DNA of 6,145 nucleotides from an uncultured Verrucomicrobiales bacterium (GTDB lineage: Bacteria > Verrucomicrobiota > Verrucomicrobiia > Limisphaerales > JACDHS01): assembly GCA_937983475.1 (NCBI GenBank), contig CALJZV010000598.1, positions 1-6,145 on the forward strand, in the 5' to 3' direction. A program made the translations under genes and the position numbers. The notes below the pieces were generated by a model. It worked only from the letters and a program-made list of their open reading frames with translations. It ran no database searches and had not been told where the DNA came from. Positions 1 to 5,382 of the stretch are shown here, piece by piece (position 1 is the first letter of the stretch; the number at the start of each line of letters is the position of its first letter).

Positions 1-815
1 CGGACTTTTCGCCACGCATCTGGCTCAAGCTGGGGCTGACAGACCCTGTGTGCGGTTTGAACATGGGAGAAACCGCGGAAATTCTGGCCCGAGAATGGGA
101 AATATCCCGCGAAACGCAGGATGCGTTTGCGTTGGAATCTCATCAACGAGCCGTAGCTGCGCAGGGCAGGCTTGCCGAGGAAATATGCCCGGTTTATCTC
201 ATGGAGAAAGCCAGTGCGATTCTTCAGGACAATGGCCCCCGGGAAAATCAAACTCTGGATGCTTTGAGGAAATTAAAACCGGTCTTTGACCGGAAAACCG
301 GCACGGTGACGGCCGGAAATGCCTCGCAGATCACCGATGGTGCGGTGGCGCTCCTGGTGATGAGCGAGGAGATTGCGGCGGAATTCAACTTCAAGCCAAT
401 TGGATTTTTGGCTGGTCATGCTTATGCCGGCTGTGATCCGTCGCGGATGGGCCTGGGTCCTGTGTTTGCGATTGCCAAAGCTGAAGCGCAAACCGGCCTA
501 TCCATCCGCGACGCTGATTTGATCGAAATTAACGAGGCGTTTGCCGCACAAACTCTGGCGGTCATCAAGGCAGCCAGATCCGAGGAGTTTGCGCGGCAAC
601 ATTTGGGAAGAAACGAGCCGTTAGGGAAAATTTCATCCGAAAAACTGAATGTCAACGGCGGCGCCATTGCGTTGGGCCATCCGGTCGGCGCGACGGGCGC
701 GCGCTTGATTCTCTCAAGTTTAAAGGAATTGAAGCGGCGGAATTTGCGGCGTGCCCTGGTTTCTCTCTGCGTCGGGGGGGGGCAGGGCGCTGCCATCTGG
801 TTGGAGGCGCTATGA
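1..815 (+). CDS. fadI: Acetyl-CoA C-acyltransferase (3-ketoacyl-CoA thiolase), 5' truncated by window edge
   Basis: Catalyses the last beta-oxidation step, thiolytic cleavage of 3-ketoacyl-CoA by CoA to give acetyl-CoA and a shortened acyl-CoA; expected cytosolic, partner of the downstream multifunctional enzyme. The frame is open from base 3, so the GTG at 48 is an internal Val codon, not a start; about 270 residues are visible. The N-terminal domain with the nucleophilic Cys lies outside, as thiolases are usually 390-430 residues. Visible thiolase motifs are NEAFAAQ (531-551), the NVNGGAIALGHP block with catalytic His at 678-680, and CVGGGQG with the second catalytic Cys at 768-770. Between NEAFA and the GHP block is an extra segment containing FARQHLGR, as in FadI and mitochondrial TFP-beta and absent from short biosynthetic thiolases. 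However, it has NEAF where FadI and TFP-beta have HEAF, so the symbol is by analogy. The stop overlaps the next start by 4 bases. Confidence 0.93.
   Translation, partial: DFSPRIWLKLGLTDPVCGLNMGETAEILAREWEISRETQDAFALESHQRAVAAQGRLAEEICPVYLMEKASAILQDNGPRENQTLDALRKLKPVFDRKTGTVTAGNASQITDGAVALLVMSEEIAAEFNFKPIGFLAGHAYAGCDPSRMGLGPVFAIAKAEAQTGLSIRDADLIEINEAFAAQTLAVIKAARSEEFARQHLGRNEPLGKISSEKLNVNGGAIALGHPVGATGARLILSSLKELKRRNLRRALVSLCVGGGQGAAIWLEAL
774..782 (+). repeat. Nine-G homopolymer in the thiolase active-site loop
   Basis: Nine consecutive G encode the three glycines of the CVGGGQG loop, all as GGG codons, 30 bases before the start of the next gene. The intact thiolase C-terminus shows the tract is in register as given. 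It is a potential slippage or sequencing-error site; see findings. Confidence 0.9.
803..807 (+). promoter_or_regulatory. Ribosome-binding site of the multifunctional enzyme gene
   Basis: GGAGG lies inside the thiolase coding region, 4 bases before the ATG at 812. This supports the 812 start. The alternative in-frame ATG at 923 has its nearest GGAGG more than 20 bases upstream, which is too far. Confidence 0.7.
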
Positions 816-3076
816 GAACGGCGAACATTGAAACCTGTGAGAACCCAACCCGGGCCACTCAACCCACAAAGGAATCCGGCGGTTCCGGGGAGAACGGAGG
901 CCGGGCACCCGCCCTTGTCTCGATGGAAAATATACGGCGTCACGTGGACGGTGAGGGCATCTGCGTTATGACATTCGACCGGCCGGGTTCCTCCGCCAAC
1001 ATTTTTGACGAGGCAACTTTTTCCGAACTGAATGCGCATCTCGATTACGTCGAGACTCACAGCCAAATAAAAGGCGTGATATTCACCAGCGCCAAGGAAT
1101 CGGTATTCATCGCTGGTGCGGATTTGCACGCGCTGTCGAACCTGGCTGGAGAGGATTCGGCGCAACTTCTCCAGTTTATTGAAATCGGGCAGAACACCTT
1201 CTCCCGAATCGCCAACTTACCCGTGCCCACGGCGGCGGCAATTCACGGCGCATGCCTGGGGGGCGGTTACGAGCTCTGTCTGGCCTGTGACTGCCGAGTC
1301 GCCTCTGGGGATCGGGTCACGAAAATCGGGCTGCCGGAAACGCAGTTGGGTATTCTTCCCGCCTGGGGAGGATCTTCACGGTTGCCACGGTTGATTGGTG
1401 TTCCGCGCGCCTTGGACGTCATACTTACCGGAAAGACTCTTGCCGCGCCCAAGGCTCGGAAGCTTGGAATGGTGGATGAAGTGCTCCCCAGAGAAGCACT
1501 GTTGGATTTTGCGCGCCGCCGCTTGTTGCAAAAAGGCTTGGGTTTGCGGCGGCGCGCCATGCCCATTCATTTATCCATAACCAACTCCACATTGGTTGCC
1601 CGCCTGACTGCCGCTTATGTCCGCTCCAAACTATGGCGGGTCACGCGCGGGCACTATCCTGCGCCTTACAAAGCGCTGGAAGTGGTGAGCCGTGGAGTCT
1701 CCCACTCACTCGATAAATCGTTGGCGCTGGAGGCTGCCTCGGTCTGCGAACTGGCCAAAACCCAGGTTTGCCGGAATCTGGTTCAGGTCTTTTTCCTTCA
1801 GGAACGCGCCAAAAAACTCAGTGGCGTCACGCTGGGCAAAATCAACCGCAGCAGCGCGAACCTGGACACGCCTGTTCGGCGTTGCGCCGTGATTGGCGCC
1901 GGTGTGATGGGAGCCGGAATTGCCCAGTGGGTCAGCGCGCGAGGACTCCCAGTTATACTGAAGGACATCCAACCCGATTTCGTGCGCAAGGGAATGGAAT
2001 CCATCGGCAAATTATACGGGGAGGGAGTCCGGCGCAGGATTTTCACAAAGATCGAGGCGCGCGCAGGGATGGATCGCATTTATCCAACGGCCACCGATGT
2101 GCCGCTGGCCGGAGTGGACCTGGTCATTGAGGCCGCTGTGGAAAAAATGAAACTCAAGCAGGACATTTTCCGCAAACTCGACCAAATGTCGGGCGACAAC
2201 ACGATCCTCGCCACCAACACCTCCGCGCTGTCCGTGTCTGAACTTGCGAGTGTCACCTCGAAACCGGAAAAGGTCGTTGGCATTCACTTTTTCAATCCTG
2301 TTCACCGCATGCAACTGGTTGAGGTGGTGACCGGAAAACAAACCTCGGCCGAAACGGTTCTTCGAACTTTGAAATTCATCCGGCAAATTGGAAAACTTCC
2401 CGTGGTGGTGAAGGACAGCCCCGGCTTTTTGGTTAACCGGATTTTAATGCCGTATTTGATCGAAGCCGTGCGGTTGTTTGAAAACGGCGCCTCGGTCGAA
2501 AGCATTGACCAGTCGATGCTCGACTTTGGGATGCCGATGGGCCCGCTGCGCTTGATAGATGAAGTCGGCGCCGATGTGTCGCTTCATGTGGCCAAAACGC
2601 TGGAAGAGGCCTTTCCAGGCAGGATTCGGCTTCCCGGCGTTCTCGACAAAATGTTGGAGGCTGGGTTGGTCGGACGAAAGGGGCGGCGCGGGTTTTATTG
2701 CTATGATGCGAGGAATCCCGAGGTGAACTCTGCCGTGAAATTATTTCAAACCATCGCCGCTGCTCGCGATTTGACCGAGGAACGGTTGCAAAACCAAATG
2801 GTGCTTTTGATGGTCAACGAGGCCGCACGGTGCCTGGAAGAGGAATTGGTGACGGCACCGGAGGATGTGGATTTTGCCATGATCATGGGCACGGGCTTTG
2901 CGCCATTCCGGGGCGGGTTGCTGCGTCATGCCGATGCCATTGGTGTGCGGGTGATGGTGGAGGAGATGCTCCGGTTGGCCTCAATCGAGGGCGGGCATTT
3001 CAAACCGTGTGAGATGCTCAAGGACATGGCGAACCGTGGCGGCACATTTTATTCAAGGAAAGGTGGAGATAAATGA
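812..3076 (+). CDS. fadJ: Fatty-acid oxidation multifunctional enzyme (enoyl-CoA hydratase / 3-hydroxyacyl-CoA dehydrogenase), TFP-alpha/FadJ type
   Basis: Hydrates trans-2-enoyl-CoA and then oxidises the L-3-hydroxyacyl-CoA with NAD+ to 3-ketoacyl-CoA; expected to pair with the thiolase in an alpha2beta2-type complex. Length is 754 residues (E. coli FadB is 729). Residues about 40-240 are the crotonase domain: oxyanion-hole segments IAGAD (100-104) and HGACLGGG, with catalytic glutamates Glu154 (GGGYE) and Glu176 (LPETQLG). Residues 240-350 are the helical linker. Residues about 355-535 are the NAD-binding domain with GAGVMG (Gly362/364/367), Ser471, His492 and Asn495 in HFFNP, and Glu504, the His-Glu dyad of the family. 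Two C-terminal dehydrogenase domains follow (about 535-630 and 660-750). The linker motif YPAP, the IDEVGADV segment and the KPCEMLKDMAN end resemble human TFP-alpha more than FadB. The first ~37 residues are polar, Gly/Thr-rich and precede the domain; Met38 is a possible alternative start, but the ATGA overlap and GGAGG favour 812. Confidence 0.95.
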   Translation: MRTANIETCENPTRATQPTKESGGSGENGGRAPALVSMENIRRHVDGEGICVMTFDRPGSSANIFDEATFSELNAHLDYVETHSQIKGVIFTSAKESVFIAGADLHALSNLAGEDSAQLLQFIEIGQNTFSRIANLPVPTAAAIHGACLGGGYELCLACDCRVASGDRVTKIGLPETQLGILPAWGGSSRLPRLIGVPRALDVILTGKTLAAPKARKLGMVDEVLPREALLDFARRRLLQKGLGLRRRAMPIHLSITNSTLVARLTAAYVRSKLWRVTRGHYPAPYKALEVVSRGVSHSLDKSLALEAASVCELAKTQVCRNLVQVFFLQERAKKLSGVTLGKINRSSANLDTPVRRCAVIGAGVMGAGIAQWVSARGLPVILKDIQPDFVRKGMESIGKLYGEGVRRRIFTKIEARAGMDRIYPTATDVPLAGVDLVIEAAVEKMKLKQDIFRKLDQMSGDNTILATNTSALSVSELASVTSKPEKVVGIHFFNPVHRMQLVEVVTGKQTSAETVLRTLKFIRQIGKLPVVVKDSPGFLVNRILMPYLIEAVRLFENGASVESIDQSMLDFGMPMGPLRLIDEVGADVSLHVAKTLEEAFPGRIRLPGVLDKMLEAGLVGRKGRRGFYCYDARNPEVNSAVKLFQTIAAARDLTEERLQNQMVLLMVNEAARCLEEELVTAPEDVDFAMIMGTGFAPFRGGLLRHADAIGVRVMVEEMLRLASIEGGHFKPCEMLKDMANRGGTFYSRKGGDK
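3065..3068 (+). promoter_or_regulatory. Ribosome-binding site of the acyl-CoA dehydrogenase gene
   Basis: GGAG within the purine-rich stretch AAGGAAAGGTGGAG lies 4 bases before the ATG at 3073. It overlaps the 3' end of the multifunctional enzyme gene and fits translational coupling through the ATGA stop-start overlap at 3073-3076. Confidence 0.7.
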
Positions 3077-4983
3077 GCGCTGACTTGAAGGAAAATAAAG
3101 AACTGAAGGAGCTTGATGAGGTCAGCATTGACACCTCAAAAATGTCCGAGGGCCAAAGGGCGGCCTTGGAATTGACCGAATCGGCCCGGGAGGTTGGCCG
3201 TGGGAGCTTTGCTGGAGGATTGTTCATGGGACAATTCGACCTTTGCGCGCTTCACCCGTTTCCTGGGCAACGCGCTGAGGATCGCGATCAGGGCGATGCC
3301 TTCTTGAGAAATTTGGAGGATTTTTTACGGAAACATGTGGATCCCGATGAGATTGACCGGACGGGGGAAATTCCGGATGAAGTGATTTCCGGCCTCGCGG
3401 AACTTGGCGCATTTGGAATCAAGATTTCCCCGGACTACGGCGGCCTGGGATTATCGCAGACCAACTACTGCCGCGCGGCGATGTTGCTGGGAAGTTACTG
3501 CGGCAACACGACTGCGTTGCTTTCGGCCCATCAATCCATCGGTGTGCCACAGCCGTTGATTCTCTTCGGCACTGAGGAGCAGAAGCGCAAATATCTGCCG
3601 AGAGTTGCCCGGGGTGAAATATCGGCTTTTGACCTGACCGAATCCGGAGTCGGTTCTGATCCCGCAAAAATGCAAACCCATGCCGAGCCGTCCAGTGACG
3701 GAAAATATTTCAATCTCAATGGAGAAAAACTGTGGTGCACCAACGGCACCAAGGCCGGGGTGATCGTCGTCATGGCGAAAACGCCTCCAAAGATGGTCAA
3801 TGGCCGGATGCGGGACCAAATCACCGCGTTTATCGTGGAAACCGACTGGCCGGGAGTGGAGGTGGCGACGCGGTGTTATTTCATGGGGCTGCGCGCGCTC
3901 TATAACGGCGTGATGCGCTTTACCAATGTGCGCGTTCCGGCGGAGAATATTCTTCATGCCGAAGGCAAGGGTCTCAAAGTGGCATTGACGACGCTCAACA
4001 CAGGGCGCCTGACCCTTCCGGCGGCTTGTGTTGGCCTGAGCAAACGATGCCTTCAAATTGCCCGCGAATGGGCCGCCAATCGTGTTCAATGGGGTGCTGC
4101 CATTGGAAAACACGGAGCCATCGCCGATAAGTTGGCGCGCATGGCGGCGAACGCGTTCGCGATGGAGTCCATGACGCTTTACGCCGCCAGTTTGGTGGAT
4201 CGCGATAAACACGCGGATATTCGACTTGAGGCGGCGATGTGCAAGCTTTGGGGCACCGAAATGGCCTGGGACATTGTCAATGACACGATGCAGATCCGAG
4301 GCGGGAGAGGTTATGAAACGGCGGAGTCCCTTCGCTCACGAGGGGAAGACGCAGTTCCCATCGAGAGGTTGATGCGCGACAGCCGCATCAACACCATTTT
4401 CGAGGGATCGAGTGAAATCATGCGTTTGTTTATCGCCCGTGAGGCGCTGGATCCGCACTTGAAAATTGCCGCCGCCGCCATGGATTCCCGGTTGCCGATG
4501 CCAGTTCGGGCCAGAGCCGCAGCCAGGGCAGGACTGTTTTACGCCACTTGGTATCCGCGCCAGTGGCTTGGGGGCATGGCTGGAACCGGCTTTGGAGGAA
4601 ATAAAACACTCGGACAGCATCTTGGTTTTGCCGCGCGCACTTCCAGGCGCCTTGCCCGGACCTTGTTTCACGCGATGGCGCGTTTCGGCCCGAAGCTGGA
4701 GCGCCAGCAGGTGTTACTGGGGCGCTTTGTGGACATTGGAACGGAGCTTTTTGCCATCAGCGCCACGTGTTGCCGCGCGCAAGCGATGCTACAGAGCCAG
4801 CCTGAACGTCATGACGTTGTCGAACTGGCGGACGTCTTCTGCCGGTCGGCGCGGCTTCGAATCGAGGAGAAATTCCGCTCAATCAAAACCAATGAGGACC
4901 GCGTAAATTATCGGTTTGCCCGGAGTTTGCTCGAGAAAAAATTTGCCTGGCTGGAGAAGGGGATTGTGGGCCAGGACAAATAG
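3073..4983 (+). CDS. Acyl-CoA dehydrogenase, VLCAD/ACAD9-type with C-terminal extension
   Basis: FAD-dependent alpha,beta-dehydrogenation of acyl-CoA, the first step of beta-oxidation; family members pass electrons to electron-transfer flavoprotein. Length is 636 residues, against about 380-400 for short/medium-chain enzymes. Residues 45-64 (SFAGGLFMGQ then HPFP) match the segment just before the catalytic core of human VLCAD (SFAVGMFKGQ then FPYP). The core follows: helical domain about 75-185, flavin-contact block DLTESGVGSD (187-196), beta domain to about 290 with LWCTNG (220-225), and C-terminal helical domain with the catalytic base Glu444 in FEGSSEIMR. Residues about 460-636 align with the VLCAD/ACAD9 C-terminal helical domain that in VLCAD serves dimer and membrane association. 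The stretch GYETAESLRSRGED before the catalytic Glu is longer than in VLCAD and recalls a bacterial subfamily. The usual TEPGAGSD reads TESGVGSD. The start is fixed by the ATGA overlap and GGAG site. It ends in tandem TAG TAG. Chain-length preference for long acyl-CoA is inferred from family resemblance. Confidence 0.94.
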   Translation: MSADLKENKELKELDEVSIDTSKMSEGQRAALELTESAREVGRGSFAGGLFMGQFDLCALHPFPGQRAEDRDQGDAFLRNLEDFLRKHVDPDEIDRTGEIPDEVISGLAELGAFGIKISPDYGGLGLSQTNYCRAAMLLGSYCGNTTALLSAHQSIGVPQPLILFGTEEQKRKYLPRVARGEISAFDLTESGVGSDPAKMQTHAEPSSDGKYFNLNGEKLWCTNGTKAGVIVVMAKTPPKMVNGRMRDQITAFIVETDWPGVEVATRCYFMGLRALYNGVMRFTNVRVPAENILHAEGKGLKVALTTLNTGRLTLPAACVGLSKRCLQIAREWAANRVQWGAAIGKHGAIADKLARMAANAFAMESMTLYAASLVDRDKHADIRLEAAMCKLWGTEMAWDIVNDTMQIRGGRGYETAESLRSRGEDAVPIERLMRDSRINTIFEGSSEIMRLFIAREALDPHLKIAAAAMDSRLPMPVRARAAARAGLFYATWYPRQWLGGMAGTGFGGNKTLGQHLGFAARTSRRLARTLFHAMARFGPKLERQQVLLGRFVDIGTELFAISATCCRAQAMLQSQPERHDVVELADVFCRSARLRIEEKFRSIKTNEDRVNYRFARSLLEKKFAWLEKGIVGQDK

Positions 4984-4998
4984 TAGTTTTTGTCAGGC
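4970..4998. other. Short inverted repeat at the convergent gene junction, possible weak terminator
   Basis: GACAAA (4975-4980) is the exact inverse complement of TTTGTC (4989-4994) across an 8-base loop holding both TAG stops. Three more pairs (GCC at 4970-4972 with GGC at 4996-4998) can form beyond a small internal loop. The structure lies between two converging genes 9 bases apart. No U-tract follows on either strand, so classic intrinsic termination is doubtful and the hairpin may be chance. Confidence 0.3.
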
Positions 4999-5319
4999 GG
5001 GCACCTTTAGCGCTTCCAAAATTTCCTGTTCCTGAGCGGCGCGTCCGGAAAAACTTTGCATCGGGGTTACCTGCCATTTCATGGAGCCCCAGACTGGCAA
5101 TTGCCGCAACATCAGGTCCAGTTCGTCGTTCGACAATGCTTCGGCAATGAAAACAAATGTCCGTTCGCCCACTGGCAATCCTCCGGCCAGGATGGTTTTA
5201 TTTTTCTCAAACTTCATGAGCATTTCGAATGTGGGAAGAATTCCATTTTCCAGCACATCAACGGCCTCCTCAGGGGAATTAAAACCGGGGCCTTCCGAGC
5301 CTATCACAAGATATTTCAT
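4993..5319 (-). CDS. Small muconolactone-isomerase-like (dimeric ferredoxin-fold) protein, function unknown
   Basis: A 108-residue, probably cytosolic protein with no signal peptide or membrane segment. The predicted order is strand (KYLVIG, 2-7), helix (15-39), strand (TILAGGL, 42-48), strand (RTFVFIAEA, 53-61), helix (63-73), strand (MKWQVTPM, 80-87), which is the ferredoxin-like alpha/beta pattern. The segment SNDELDLMLRQLPVWGSM followed by VTPM closely resembles the C-terminal half of muconolactone delta-isomerase (SNDELHQLLSSLP, then VTPL), placing it in or near that family. The N-terminal half, starting MKYLVIGSEGPGF, does not look like the characterised enzyme, and no catechol-pathway gene is visible, so isomerase activity is not claimed. 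YCII-like or antibiotic-biosynthesis-monooxygenase-like proteins of the same fold are alternatives. The start is supported by a strong Shine-Dalgarno. It converges on the acyl-CoA dehydrogenase gene with a 9-base gap and lies 63 bases downstream of the GH9 gene, so it may be co-transcribed with that gene. Confidence 0.85.
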   Translation of the reverse strand: MKYLVIGSEGPGFNSPEEAVDVLENGILPTFEMLMKFEKNKTILAGGLPVGERTFVFIAEALSNDELDLMLRQLPVWGSMKWQVTPMQSFSGRAAQEQEILEALKVPA

Positions 5320-5382
5320 GGCTACCTCCTGCCATAATTTGCCACAGGTTCGTTTGGGGTGCTGAACAAAGCCCTTTTCTTC
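5320..5382. other. 63-base gap between the GH9 gene and the small protein gene
   Basis: Apart from the ribosome-binding site, I see no well-spaced -35/-10 pair and no stem-loop with a T-tract here. It therefore gives no positive sign of either a promoter or a terminator, and read-through from the GH9 gene is possible. Confidence 0.4.
5324..5330 (-). promoter_or_regulatory. Strong ribosome-binding site of the small muconolactone-isomerase-like gene
   Basis: On the minus strand AGGAGGT lies 4 bases upstream of the ATG whose first base is 5319. It is close to the ideal anti-16S sequence and the strongest site in the window. It fixes the start and suggests efficient translation. Confidence 0.85.

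Noticed and set aside
48..50. GTG as start of the thiolase gene
   Set aside because: The frame is open to the left window edge and the upstream residues (DFSPRIWLKLGLTDP) continue a thiolase-like sequence. The catalytic N-terminal half would also be missing from such a short protein.
422..1165. Long minus-strand open frame of 247 codons across the thiolase/multifunctional enzyme junction
   Set aside because: It lies wholly opposite two well-supported genes and shows no recognisable domain or ribosome-binding site. It is a codon-bias shadow.
3451..4212. Minus-strand open frame of 253 codons
   Set aside because: It is opposite the catalytic core of the acyl-CoA dehydrogenase. The translation is rich in His, Arg and Gly with no family resemblance.
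5056..5365. Two plus-strand open frames of 93 and 94 codons
   Set aside because: They are antisense to the muconolactone-isomerase-like gene, which has a strong ribosome-binding site and a coherent fold. No similarity is seen.
5359..5376. Possible terminator after the GH9 stop (AAAGGGCTTT on the minus strand)
   Set aside because: The stem is at most four pairs with a two-base loop and no T-tract follows.
5320..5382. Possible sigma-70 promoter for the small protein (TTGTTC with an AAATTAT-like box)
   Set aside because: The spacing between the boxes is about 23 bases, too long for a normal promoter, and neither box is a good match.
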